Assembly (NCBI GenBank): GCA_000727475.1 | Contig: KL647301.1 | Span: forward strand, 310,001-374,000 | DNA: 64,000 bases | Direction of reading: 5' to 3' | Origin: Sarcocystis neurona | Lineage: Eukaryota > Apicomplexa > Conoidasida > Eucoccidiorida > Sarcocystidae | Part shown: positions 25,777-41,182 of the stretch, one piece after another | Layout of the letters: every line of letters starts with the position of its first letter | Numbering within the stretch: position 1 is the stretch's first letter | Notes under the pieces: model-generated | The model's database searches: none | Seen by the model: only the letters and a program-made list of their open reading frames with translations | Told to the model about the DNA's origin: nothing | Position numbers and translations under genes: made by a program

Positions 25777-28700
25777 CAGTAGGAGGGACTGTTAGTAGAC
25801 GTGCGCGAGTCTTTGTGTACGGATGAGACAGAGAGAGAGACAGAGGAAGTGTCCTTGTCAGTACGGGGAAAAATTTGTGTCTCTGTGTGAGGAGGAGGGA
25901 CTGTGAGCAAATAGATGTGAGCGTCTGGAACTGTATGGGTGAGAGACCAAGAGAGAGCGTTACTGGGCGGGAAGGTGCGTGTGGGTAGAAGGGACTGCAA
26001 AAAATACTGAAACTCTGAATATGGGTGAGAGAGGGAGAACAAGTGTCTGTGTGTGCGAAATCGTGCGAGTAAGAGTGTGCGTAAATGTGTGAAACTCTGA
26101 GGATGAGCGAGACGGAGACAGAGAGAGTGAGAGTGTCACGGTGTCAGTCTCTGCAGAATAAGGTGTGTGAGTGTGTGTATGTGTGTGGGTGAGTAGGAGA
26201 AACTGTAGAAAGCATGTGAGACAGGCAGCGTCGGTAAGAGAGAGAAAGTGTGTGTGGGCGTGTCAGTATGGGCGAAAGTGTCTAAGTAAGAGTATGTGAG
26301 TAAATGTGTGTGGCTGTGACTCTGTGTGGGCGAGAGCGAGACAAGGCCAAGGTGTCAGTGAGGGTCACAATCTCTGCGTGTGTGTGAGGAGGGAAAGCAC
26401 TTTGAGCATATGAGTGGGACTACGTATATAATCGTGAAAAGGAGAGTGTGTGTCAGTTTGAGAAAAAGTGTACGTGTGAGTAGGAGGGACCGTGAGTGAA
26501 TGCGCGAGACTGTCAGTATGGCTGAGAGGAAGAGAAGGAGAAAGTGCGAGTGTGTGTGTGTGTGTGTGTGTGTCAGTGTGAGTGTGTGTGGATGAAACGG
26601 AGAATAAGAGTGTGAGAATGTGGTCATTAGGGTGAAGAATTGTGTGGGTGCGTATATCGGTAAAAGCGTTTGTGTCGGTGGGGAGATTGCGAGTAGACAT
26701 TCGTCGTTGAAAGTGTCAACACGTGTGTTGAAAGTGTGTAAACGTGCGTGTCACTATGTGGGGCTGTCTGTGTGAGAAGGATGGTGAAAAAAAAGGGCCG
26801 TCCCAGGGCGATAGTGAGAAAGTGAGTGTCAGTGTGGGTGAGATAGAAGAAGAACGTGAGATTGTGTGCGAGCAAAACGGCGTACGTGTGACGGAGAATA
26901 TGACCAAATGTGTGCGTCGGTGACGGCGTGGGGAAAGAGAAAGAGACAGTGTGTCAGCTGGAGAAAAAACGAAAGTACGAGAGTGTCACTATGAGGGAAA
27001 GTGTGTGTGTGCGTGTGTGTTTGAGAGTCGGAGGGTGAGGAAACGTGTGTTCTAGCGGTGACTGTCTGGGTCGGCGAGAGAGAGAAAAAGAGAGAGTCGT
27101 TGTCAGGTGTCAGGGTGGGGAAAAGTGTGTGCGTGTCTGTGTATATATGTGGGAAAATAGGTGTAGTATCTGCGCATTTGTGACCGCGTACGGGTGAGAG
27201 AAAGAGAGAGCGAGTGTGTCAGTGAGTAAGAGTCAGAACAAGACTCACTTTGGAGAAAGTGCGTGTTTTAGTAAAAGTGTCAAAAAACTAAAAGAGACCC
27301 TACAACAGTGTGGGAGAAGAGAGAGAGAAAGTGTCTGCGACTGCGTGGGTGAAAGAGAGAGAAAGAGAGAGACTGTCGTTGTGTCAGTATAGGGGAAAAA
27401 GTGCGCAAGTGTGGGTGTGTGTGTATATGTGTATGTGGAAGAGACGGGAAGTATATGTGTGTGTGTGCGAGAGACAGACAGAGACAGAGACAAAAGTCTG
27501 GCCGTCTTAGTGTGTCACAGTTTGTGGGTGAAAGTGCGTGCGCAGCAGGAGGGACTGTGACAAATATGTGCGAGACTCTGAGTAGGGGCGAGAGAGAGAG
27601 AGAGACAAAGAGGGAGAGCGTGCAGGGCAAAGAGTGCAGCTGTGAAGAGGAGGAAATGAGCGTAAATGATGTGTGTGAGAGATTGTGACGGTCTGTGGGT
27701 GAGAGAAAATGAGTAAACGCGTGAGAAAGAGATAGACAGCGAGAAAGTGTCAGTGCGGGCGAAAACGAGAAAAAGAGAAAGGATGAAAGTGGGAGTGCGG
27801 GTGAGAGGGCGAGTAAATGAGAAAGAGAGGGAGCTCGCGTGGAAATATTTTGTGTGTGGGTGTGTGGAAAGGGGTGAGCGAGAACGCAAGTAGTAGAGAG
27901 AGAACGAAAGTGGAAGTTTGTGCAAATAAATGTGCGCGGAAATGTGGGTAACAGAGAGAGAACGAGTGCGAGAGTGAGAGGAAGTACAGAGGCGGCAAAA
28001 AGAAGGTGAGGAACACAGAGAGAGAGAGAGGAAATGAGAGGGAGAAGGAGATTATGTGTGAGCAAGTGAGTCACTGACATCTAGTGCGTGAGGATGAGAC
28101 AACGAGTTGGCTTGGCAGAGGAAGAGACTGCGAGTGAAACTTTGAGCAGAACTTCTGTGTGTGTGTGTGTGTGTCATGACTGTGACCGTGTGCGAAGACG
28201 AGGGAGACAAGTGGGAGAAAGTGAGTGCCACTCTGTATGAGACAGAGAGACAGATAGGAAATGTGAGAGCGAGAGAGTTGATGAGTAGTGTGTGTGTGTG
28301 TGTGTGTGTGTGTTGCACATGTGGTTTTTTTGTGGCTGAAAGAAAGAGACGGAGGACGAGACACACAGAGAGACAGAAAAGACGAGTGTCAAGGCGGGAA
28401 AAGAGAGAGAAGAGTGAGGATGTGCGAGGAAACGGATGTTCTGCGTGTGGTTGTATGTATGGGTGAGAGAGTTCGCGACAGAGAGAGAGAAAGGAAAGAT
28501 GTGAGGGAAATAGAGGGAAGGAGCCAATGTGGGAGAAAATATATGTGGGTGTGCGCGTGAGCACGAACGGGTGGACACGCGTATGTGTGTGTATGTGTGT
28601 GACTCCGGGGAGGGTCAGAGGGGAAGAGTGAAAGAAAGCGGGACAGGGAGAATGACGGAGAGTGTACGTGAGAGGGAGTCGCAAGTTGTAACAGAGAGGG

Positions 28701-31700
28701 ATAGAGAAAGTGAATATATGGGGGGGGGCTGTGAGAGGGAGAATGAGAGTGACCGCGTGTGTGACTGACTTAGAGAGACACAGAGAGCGAAAAAAAGGTC
28801 GTTTTCTTTGCTGTGAGTTGGTCGAAAGACTCACGTAGTCTTGTTGTGGATAGAGCTGTAAAGGTGTAGGTTTTCTGCTGTAAACAGATGTGTGGAGACA
28901 CAAGTCTATTCTTGCTGTAAACTTATATAACTTAGACAGACACGTGTATCCTCTAGCTGCAAGCATATATGGCGATACTGCCGTACTTTTCCTGCAAATC
29001 TATAGAGAGATATAGATAGATAGATACATACTGCTGCTGTCAATATATATGTATATAGATGAAGGCGTACACGTGTACTGGTGCGTGAACGTGCCCACCT
29101 TCATACATATGGGTGTGTGTATTTCTGCTGTGTCTACCTCACGCTGCGGACGAGTACACAAAACAGTCTACAGAGGCGCCAACGCAAGTTGCGAAGTCCT
29201 GCGGGTGGCGCCTCCCCGCCTGTCTCTCTTGACTTTCTTCGTTTATCTTTTAGCCGTCAGACCCATTCGTAGACTGTCGCATCTGTCCCGTTTCTCTTCT
29301 CCTTACCACAAGGACATGGGCGAGGTCCTCGTAGTGACGCTTGAGTTTTTTCTCACGCAGAAGCACAATTTTCGCATCTTCGGGGAGCTCGAGACAAAGT
29401 CTGTCCAGCGCCTTGGCTTCACGAATGAGTTGAACAACGTTGCTGCTGAAGTTGACAGAAATTTTGCCGGTTGTCGCGCTTCGAAGAAAAACAGGGGCCT
29501 GCAGGCCCGACCGACTGCTTTCTACCGACTCCTTCCACAGCTGGTGCCAGCGAATTTCGTACTCCACGAGAGTCGTCGCCACCTGCCCCGCGAGCCACGC
29601 GCACAGCAGTTATGACATGCAAGCAGAAAAGGGCAGGAAGTCTATCGGACACCTAGGGAGAAAACGGAGACCACCCCATACACACTCACAACCAACCACA
29701 CGTGCAAACACCAGAGGATAAGGAGAGAAACAAAGAGAGCAAGAAGAAGGGGGTAGCCAGGTAGAGAAAAAATTGCAGTCTACACACACGAAAACATCAA
29801 GTTCTCTTTTCCTGTACACGTACACATACATATATATGTACACGTATGTACACGCATACGTGTATACACGCGTATTGGTGTGGACACAGGTGTATGCACA
29901 CATGAAGACAGGAAGAAAGAGGGAGAACATTGCAGCCAACCCACACCTAGCCAGCAACTCCTTTCTTCCTGTACATGTACACATATATATGTATATATAT
30001 ATATATATAGTAGGGGTATAGGTGTATATGGGTGTGTGCATACATATGTATATATGCATATATATATATATATATATGGACACAGGGAGAAGGATTTGTA
30101 TCAAGCTGCAGAGATCGATTGGGAGTGAGATGGAGTAACTAACAACATTTGAAAAACTGCTAGAATTCTTGATCATTCCTCGGTATACAGAGAAGTCAGC
30201 GGATTTGTACAGAGCTGCACGTACCCCGTGTGCAACAGGGACACAGGAACAGCAAGAAGTAAAAATTCAGCAAGAAAGGGACACTCTGCAAGAAGTCTCG
30301 CCACATGTAGTAGAGACTACATTGCTTGTCAACAAAAATCTTTATGGAAAGGAAAGACTGACGAGAAGGAGCAGGAGGAGGAAGAGTTACGGTTCATAAA
30401 GACACACCAGCACATGCGCTTCCTTTGCCCCGCAGGCGTAGGGGCCAGAAACTGCTCATCTCTCCACGAAGTAGACTCGACACCCAAGTCTCCACGAGAC
30501 GGTTGTCACTTCTACAAATATGTGTGTATATGTCTGTGTGTGTATGTGCGTGTGCGTGGGCCTATCCACTCTCGCTTCTATAGAGAGAGAAAAGAAGACA
30601 GGGAAGAAGAGAGACCCCCCTGATACACTCTGCAATTACCTACATATATATATATATATGTGTTGTCTCGGTTGTGTACATGTAGACCCGCCTATCTATA
30701 CGGCGTGCATGCGTTTTTTCGCGTGTACCCACACATGTATATTAATACCCACCTGTGTGCTGTCTACAAGCACATATATATATATACATATATATATATT
30801 TATGTGTGCTGTCTCGCTTGTGTGTGCTACACCCTCCCGTGTATACGACGGGCATGTACTATCTTGCACGCGCCCACATATATTACCGCCTGTATTCAGG
30901 CTACATGTATTTATACATGTGTGCGTGTATTCGTGTCTCGCTTTTCTATCTATAAGCCCGCATTGTACAAGTATTCATATGTGCGGTCCTGTGGCTGACC
31001 TTATATGTAAAATAGATCTTCATCTGTCCACGCGTAGACACTACTACTTGAATATGTAGATATGTATGTGGTAGGGGAATACGGGCTTATATGTATCTCT
31101 CTGTCTCTAAATAGAAGTTCAAGGATGCCTAGACGACGGAGAACAAGAGACAGAAAAGAAGAAAAACTAAGGTGGACGTACATATATGTTAGGATACAAG
31201 AGTACACAAATGTTTATCCATCTATACACACATAAGTGTCTACAACGACACAGGCCTGTGTCTACATATTTACAGATGTAACTCTCTATACATATAGATA
31301 TGTACACGTACATACGTGTTCACTCACATATGTATATACATATAGGTAGACACGTACACATGTATACGTATATAGGAACACGTATGTACCCATAGGTGTT
31401 CATATATACATATGTATATACAGGTAGACAGATAGATAAAGAGATAGAGAGATATGGTCACCCACGTATACGTGTGCACAAATATATATATATATATATA
31501 TATATAGATAGATAGATAGATATGGATGTATGTACATGTATCTATATGTATGTATACTTATATATTGAATTTGTACATGAATCGATATACACGCAGTGTA
31601 GAGGAATGTAAAAGCAGCTACTCACATGTCTACAGAAAAATGGAGAGTTGTGAAGAGACGCTCACATCTCCATACCCATGGACACTTGTAAATGATTGGC

Positions 31701-34700
31701 ACTTGTACGTCTATACTTATATCTCCTTATATATAGACATATGTATATATATGCACTTGCGCATCTATCCTTATGTCTCCTTATATATATATATATGGGG
31801 TACGTGAAGAAGGTGCGCTAGGAGAGGAGAAGAAACGAAGCAGCTAACTTTGTTGTAGAGTCGAATGGTTTTCTTTGCTTCTCGCGTGCTGAGGACAAAG
31901 GGGTGGTCTTGGAACATCTTCATGGGCTCCTGCCAAGGAAAAAATAGAGTCGCAGCACTTTTTGCTAAATGCAGGTGCATGCGCGCATGCATTTGCATGT
32001 GTGTACAGCTGCTATACACACAGGCGTCCTTGCGTGCACGCATACACACACACACAGGCCCATGCAGTAGAGAAGTAGACGTGTATTTGCCATATGTACA
32101 TACAGAAGGAAAAAAGTACGTAAATAACTGCTTCCTGGTTCATCTTCCCTATCTCTAAATGAATTTGCACGCAAATTGAAACACACATACATATATACAG
32201 ACATACATATGCATATATATATATATGTACACATATACATGCATATGTATACATGTACACATGTATGTGTATACATGTATACGTGGGTGCATATACGTGT
32301 ATGTAAAGAAATACAAGTCTTTACCCATTACAAAGATGTATCTGTAGACTCCCGTGCACACACAGACATGCCTCTCTATGCACCTGTAGATCTATTGAGA
32401 AGGAAAGCGTATATTTATGTATATGCATAAGTATATACAGCGACACAACACCTTTCGTCTTGTGGGACAGTATTACGCGCTAGCCAAAGAAACTTGGAGA
32501 GCAGACCTGATGCGCCGGAGCGTCAAGATCTTCTTCTTGAAGGGACAGTTTTGACTCTGTGTATGTGCGCGCGTATATACATGTACATATATATATATAT
32601 ACGTGTGTACACATATAAATATGTAGGAGGGATACACGCATAAGCCTAGCTCGACAGACGTACACAAATCCCCGCGAATTGCCCCACTTCCGTATAGAGT
32701 ATGTATAGTTGCCTGCGGAGAGGTCTATGGAGCTTCGTGACCGTCTAGAGATGTAAATATATATACACACACACAGAAGTCGTAGGATTGTCTGTGTCTG
32801 TACGCAGACAGATGTAGACGTAGATTTGCAAATTAATGCATATATGAAAATATGTGTGTGTGCCCGTATCTATGAGTGTAGGTAGGCAGAGATGTGCCGC
32901 ACTTATTAGACTTGCCAATGTCTGTGTACATCTCTCTCTCTAGGGCCAAAAATTTGAGTCCGCAAGTATATCTATGCATGCGTATATATTTGTATACGTC
33001 TACTTGCACCTCTGCGTGCAGGGAAAGCATACAGAGAGAAAGACACTGGGAAGTCCATTTGTATAGGTCTATACGTCCGTGTCCACGAATCCGTGGAGGG
33101 GAAGAGACATAGGCAAACATCAGTTTTTTCGCCCATACATGTATATATGTATGTATGCGTTACTCGTTGGCTTGTCTGATATGAAAAAGGACTCTCTCAA
33201 AGCAGGTATTTCATGAAAGGACACGCATTTCTCAGATCCCGCGATTAAGGAAGGCAAACTCCACATTTTTTCCGTTTCCGTCTCTCTATGTCTCTGTGTC
33301 GCACTTCGATTCGCTTCAGCAGATGCCTGGCCCAGAGGATGCACCCGGCCACCGGTGGCATGTTGCGATCCACCGGCGGATTGCCCCGCAGCCGTTCGTA
33401 CTGTTCCTGAACCTGCAGAAATAGGAAATTGCGGATATAATACAGATACACAGGAACACTGGGACGAGCCCGCCTCTTCCACATATTTTTGTGTGGGGAA
33501 TATATGTTCTCACACACACCAGCAGCATACAACTCCCCCTTTCTTTCCGGTCCGGTTATCCTCCTCCTCTCTCTATATATGTATGTGGACATTGTACGGA
33601 GACCGGGACTCCTATGCGTCTGCCGTATGTTTGTGAGCAAGACGTATATTCTGCCCCACACACAAACGGACAACGTCCTCTCTGTCTCTGTTATCCGTTG
33701 TGCCCTCCACATTTATATGCGTGCATATATTTGGGAGACTGACTCGACGAAGAAGACAATCTTACCTCTGTACCTGCCTGCACAGAATTTTCTCACGAAA
33801 GGGTGGACGCAAAAGTAGACACCGCGGCAGGTGCCAACGCACACCTACACAGTTCTCCGTTCGGTCGAATTCACCCGTGCACCCCAGAAGTTGGGAGATG
33901 TACAAACTAGGAAAGTCGACGACTTCCTTCTATCTATGCCAAGGTCTGTTGCACAGCATTTTCACATCCCCGCGTTCGCATACGCGTATCACAAATAGAG
34001 AGGGAAACAGACACACATACATACGCAAATTAGTTCACATGTGTTTCTACGCATGTACACATATATGTGTAGAGATATGTGTGTATACCTACACCTGTAG
34101 AAGCATATACGTATATATATACATATATATATATATATATGTGTATACGCGTGAAGTATATATGTGTATTATATATACGTGTATATATGTGTGAATGTAC
34201 GTATGCATATATGTGGGAATATCTTCCTCAGTACACGTGAACATCTGTGTGTATCTATTAGTCTATCTTCACATATATATATATATATAAATGTATGCGT
34301 TATATAAATGTATGTTTGTGTGTGAGCATAGCCCCAACTACACACGTATAATTTTATATATATATATACATATGCAAATATATATATGTATACATATACG
34401 TGTATATATATATATATATAAATGCGTGAGCGTGGGTTATACATATATATATATATATATATATGGGTACTGCTCCATCTGTGCACGTATGTGTCTGCGC
34501 GCATGTGAATATATATATGTATATGTATATACATGTATATCTGTATATATTTATATATATACGTATACATGTATATGCGATAAATGTGTGTACGTGTCTG
34601 CAGTGAGGGTAGCTTCCTCTGTGCACGCGTGTGTATATACGTATATATGTATATATGAAAAAATATGTTTATACATGGGTATATGCGTAAGTTATATATA

Positions 34701-35340
34701 TAACATATATGTATATATGTGGGTGTGGATCCATCTGTACACATTAAATTGAGGTGTGTGTGGAGGGCGTCGTGTGCGAATCGATAGCTAGAGAGATATA
34801 GAGAGACGTAGAGACAATCTTGTAGGTGGAGACATTGCCAAAATTCTAGACATTCACGCAGATGTATAGGCAATCATATACACGAAATACTAAATCCTAA
34901 TTCTACAAAATTGTGTGAAAGCCCATACAGACAGACAGACAGGTATAGACAGAAGTCCAGAAATTGACGCAGGTAGGCAAAGAGACAAGCGTATACACAA
35001 TTATATCCATACACATATATATATATCATATATTTCTGCTTCGCCAAGTGAGCGTATCATTACCTACGGATAAGTGAATAGAAGTAGAGATTGACAGGCA
35101 AGCATATAAGTAGACAGCGAGAGACGCCTGTGTGTGGATGTGTAGCTGCAGCAATAGGGGCAGACACGTACGCGAAGAGAGGATCAGAAGAGAAAATGAC
35201 AAAGGAAGGGGAAAACAGAGAACCGCCTCTTCCTGCAGCTCCTTGACAGACCTGTGGAGGCTACTAATGACTTATACAGCGACGTGTACGTTGTGCACGC
35301 GTACCCGTACATATGCAAGAAACCATACACACACTAAAAA

Positions 35341-35373
<33 letters not shown>

Positions 35374-38300
35374 CAGAGAGGGACGAGACTCCAACATTGT
35401 ATATACATATATGCACCTATGTAAAAAACGCATATACTTACAACAGTTTGCATGTATATATATGTGTATAGAGAGACAGGAGGAGAGTACATATATATAC
35501 ATATATGTGCTAAGGGAGAGGAGAAAAGGAGAGGTTGAAAGAGTGTTGTTGTACCTGTTGAAGCTCCCAGCCGTACTTGTGGAAGATAACAGTGATTTTA
35601 TTCTTCAGTTCACTTTTCAGATTTTCGCTGTGGACGATCGATTGAAACTTCTTCAGTAGCTTTAACGAGCTATCAATGGAAGGCGTTGACTCGAAGGACT
35701 GCACGGAAAGTCAAAGAAAGGAAGTCTTTTGTTCCGGAGGGTTCAAACCGAGAGAGAGATGGAGACGGAGAGACAGAGAGAGAAGGGGAAGAAAGGCAAA
35801 AGACAGATATATACATATATGTACATATATGTTGGGATACATACACGTACAGATGCACATATACATACATAGATAAAATTATCTGCTGTAGCGTCATGGC
35901 GTCTGTGTGTGTTGTACAGGTGCATATACGTTGGTATATAAACGTGGAGGTATATACATACAACGATATATACGCCTATATACATATATGAAATGACTTT
36001 CTGTAGCGCCACTGTATGTATATATGTATGTGTAGGTGTATAAGTTGTCGCACAGAGAGTAGGCGTGACGGAATTTCTACAGGGACACGTCGATGGACGC
36101 AACACAGGTGTGGACATCCCATACATATACACATGTGTGACACAAGAAAATACAAGTAGGAAAATAGATAGTAATACATAAGAGCACTTTACGTGGAGAA
36201 GCAGACAGAGAATTAAAGAGCAGCACCTGCGTAGAAGCCTTTGCTCACACACGTATCTATATATCAAAAAATGAAGCCTGTCGTTGTTCGCAGAGACGCA
36301 TGCAGAAACGTGTTGAGGAACAAGAGAGAAAGAGAAAGGGAGACACGGAGGGTCAAATAGAGGGAGACACGGAGGGCCAAATAGAGGGAGACACGGAGGG
36401 TCAGAGGGAGACACGGAGGGCCAAATAGAGGGAGACACGGAGGGCCAAATGGAGGGAGAGACGGATGAGAAGGAGACAGAGAGAGACACAGAGAGAAGAG
36501 AAGAGCTGCAGAAAAACGAAAGTTCTCAGAAATGCACCCACGCATAGAGAAGGCTGTATGCGTATGACATTCTGCCGTTAGATACACAGGCGGGCTTCCT
36601 TCGTTGCTCAAAGCCCCTACAAATGCTCGCTACATATCTACTATACTCATATGTTCACGGGCACACAGAATCATACATATATATATATATGTAGAGATAG
36701 AGAGAGGTAGCTTGATAGGTTGATAGGTAGACGGGTTTAGATATCTACACTTGGGTAGGTGTATGCTTATAAATAGATGTACAAATAAAAAGGCTAGGTA
36801 TGTATACATGACTGTGTGTGTGTGTATATATATGTAGATGTATACATATGTAGACGTACGTGAAGATACGTAGATATATATACCCTCTTCACACATACAC
36901 ATATCACCACCTGTATATATATAGAGATATATATATATAGATATAGATATATATATATATATGGATATATACACGTACACGTATGTAGATATAGACACTA
37001 TCTACGTGAGTATCAGCATCGACACACGCATATATATATATATATATAGATATATATGTATAGGCGTATATGAAAGTGTGTGTATGTATATATATATATG
37101 GCATATGCAGATATACATATATATATATGGACACACGTACAGATACGTAAATATTAACACTGTCCTAGTGTGTGTGTGTGTGTACGTGTACGTGTACGTG
37201 TACGTGGACTCACAAATGTGTACGTATGGAGGCAGATAATATATATATATATATATGTCTACATAGATACAGAAGGATACGTATATATATATGTATATAC
37301 ATCAGCAGCTGACGAGGACGTCCACGTTGGTCTTTAATTGCAGAAGGGCAGAATTCTCGAAGTTTAAAAACTGTCACAAGAAGATGTCCCCACCGATCCA
37401 TCCTTACACTTATATACGTGTACAGGAATATCGACGGATATATAAATATATATATATACATGTGGGTAGAGAGTGACGTCCAGAAGAGAACGGGGTATGT
37501 GGAAGAATGAAGAACTCACTTGGTTGATAAAAGGTTGCAGAGCTGCTTCAAGGTCAGCCACCCGGACGGTAAATTCAACAAAATCTCTGTCAAAACGATT
37601 ATTTTGGAAATCCAACATGTCATGCCGCTTCGATCGAAGTTCTCCCAAAATTTGCTGCGATCCCAATCTCACACGCATATATGTACATATCTATACATAT
37701 ATACGTATATAGAGAGAGATGGATACGTATACATATATACATAGATTACATAGACGTATATATTCACACACACACACAATATATATATATATATACATAT
37801 GTTATATACATATAAATACTTATATATATATATATGTATATATACCAGTTTACATGTATATACATACATCACATATTTATACACATTAAGTATATATACA
37901 TATAAATACACTAAATGTACATTATATACATATATATATGCATACATATATGTATATATATACATGGATACAATCAGCTTATACATATGCATGTTCATGT
38001 TTGTATATGTGTAGAAGAGAACCTGGTAAGGAAGTTAAAAACCTTCATTTTTCAGTCTTACTACTTCCTCGAGGCTCCGCGGGACGTCAACCACGGCGAC
38101 CGTGTAGAAGAATCTACGCGATCGACGAAGCGCAGCTATATATACATATATTTGTACTAAAAGAGATAGATAGATATAGGTATACATATGGATATATATG
38201 GAAATAGAGAAGGGCAGCTATACCCACAACTGCGATCATAGCGAAGAGTCTGTGTGGTCGACCAAGCGAGGCTACATATATATATATATATATGTATATA

Positions 38301-41087
38301 TTTGTAATTAGAGGGACAGATAGATACAGCTACATCTACACATAGATATATAGAAATACAAAAAGGCACCTATGTTTACTAGAGCGACCACAGAGAAGAA
38401 GCTACTTGATCGAACAAGCACACAAGAATGAACATATATATATATATATGTGTATACATATATTTATAGATAGATAGATAAGTAGATAGATAGATAGATA
38501 GATAGATATAGCTATATATATACATATAGATATATAGAAGTAAAGAGTGCGCCTATATTCGAAGACTTGCATAAAGCGAGACAGAGAGATAGAAAAGAGA
38601 GGACCACGGAGATATTGGCGTGGTTGCGTTTGTATGTACGTGTGTTCGTTTGCCCAGGCCGTTCTACTTCGCATGCAAATGTACACACGTGGACATAGAG
38701 AGGCAAATGTCCGAGGCAAATGTCCACAACTTGAATATGCTGTTGGATACGTAGCGACAATGAAATAGATGGATAACTTTTATAGATGTGCGGATACACG
38801 TATATTCAAGTTTGCAGGACAAATCTCTTTTTTTGCTCCTCCACAAGAAATCTTTCTCCTTGTAACATGCAAATGTGGGAGTTCGTAAGTAAATAAACAG
38901 AATCCGCAGAGAGTCGCAGATAGATTCACTGACAACGGTGCACACAGAGACTACGTAGTCAATTTACTCTTGGACAGCTAAGAACATATATACATATATA
39001 TATGAATGCATTCATATATATATATATATATATGTGTGTATTGCTGAAGCTGTAGACATGCTTACAATAGTTTCCTGGCACCACCTTCTGCCTCCTAGTA
39101 CACGTGTGATAAGGGTCCTCTCTATATGTTGTTGCAAAGCGAAACATATATGTATGTACATACATAAATATAAACTATTGCACAGCGAAACATACACATG
39201 TATATACATGTATATGTATCACTATACACTACTGCACAGCAGAATATCCATACACAGGTATGTGCTTATACATATTGACACATTTGAAGATGAGTCGAGA
39301 GGTGAGCAGACTTCTTCTGGCGCTGTTCTCCTTTGCCTTACTTTGAAACGGTCAACAAATACTTCCATCCCTTCGAATTTGTGGCGGGCGATGCTTTGAA
39401 ATTGACGTATCGTGGAGAACTGCACAAGAAACAGGAGAAGCAGCACAGCAGAAAGGAAGGGCGAAGCAAATGTTTGAGACGAAAGGAAGACGAAGATATA
39501 CACCTGACTTCTCTGTTCAAAAAAAGGGGAGCCGAGTTTGGGGTGAGTGGAAGTTGAAGATATACACGGGCGACTAAACGGCTCAAAATTTCATGCGCAT
39601 GCGCAAAAACGTACATATAGACAGAGATCAAGAGAGACAGAGTACCAGAAAGCGGACGTACATATTTGTGTAGAAGACTGCCGATCTGCAAGCCTCTTCC
39701 ACGACGATCTGTTTTCTATAGTCTCGCTCTCTTTCTATATATACACATGTGTATACATATAGACCTCACCAGGCGTATATCTTCCGTATATTCTCACTAT
39801 ATATATATATATATGTACGTGTATGGCCCTATCCACTTCCATCTCTTCCGCATATAATCTCTCTCTCTACATGTATATATGTGTACGTGTGTGGCCCTAT
39901 TTACGTCTGTCTCTTCCGCTTAATATCTCTCTCTATATATAGAGATATATGTACGTATGTTGCCCTATCCACGTGTATCTCTCCCCCATAATCTCTCTAT
40001 CTCTATCTACATATATACATATATGTATATAATATCTCTCTCTATATATGAATATATATGTGCCTGTATATATACGTGCAGACCTACCCACGTCTACCTG
40101 TTTCGTGAAGGATCACTCTCTTTTTCTCTCTCTCTCTCTATATATATACCTCCTATGAAGTCTACGAAAAAAGAGGAGCTTGTGGCTGTATCGACAGGTC
40201 TTCGCGTGTCGAAAGACAAATAGCCTACGTTTGCCGTGTACACAAATATGCATATAACATATAAATGTATTTGTATGTATGTAAATACTTCTCTACGCGA
40301 ATCCATCAACGTGTACACATCTGTACACAGACGTATACAAATATCTGCTCGCGTAGAGACGTGTACGCACACACACGGACGTGTACACGTATGCGTATAT
40401 GTGTACTCATGTATAGGTAGATGCACATATATATACATATATATTTCTAGCTACATCTTCACATATACACGTAGTTATATATGTATGCATCTGCGTACAT
40501 ATATAAATACGTGTGACACATAAGTAGACATAACTCCATATATACGCACACATACAGAAGTTCTTACTACGCACATAAACATATATGTCTACATATATAC
40601 ATATACACACAAATATATATATATATACGCATACACGTACATATATATACATACACATACGTGAATACACATACACATATATGTAGGCTTCCACATACAT
40701 GTATGTTCATATACCTATGTCCATATTATTCAGCCACATATACGTGTATCCTTATATATACCTATAGATGCATACATATACATACGTACATATACCATAT
40801 ATATCTACAGGTGCATACATACATTTACACATACGTCCATATACATATCTCTATATATATGTATAGATGCACACATGTACATATACACACATATACGTCT
40901 ACATGCCTATAGAAGCATACCTATATATACATATATATCCATACGTAGATATATATATATATATATGTGTATATGTACATATATATATCCTTACGTATAT
41001 ATATATATGTGTATCCATGTATGTACTTATAGATGCATACAGACACATAGACACACATGTACATCTCTATACCTGAAGAGACTTACC

Positions 41088-41119
<32 letters not shown>

Positions 41120-41150
41120 CGTATATACACATATACGTTCATACGTATAC

Positions 41151-41182
<32 letters not shown>

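Noticed and set aside
32473..32770. Minus-strand frames between dynein exons 12 and 13
   Set aside because: RIE-EPMK is continuous in the family, so an extra exon would break a conserved block.
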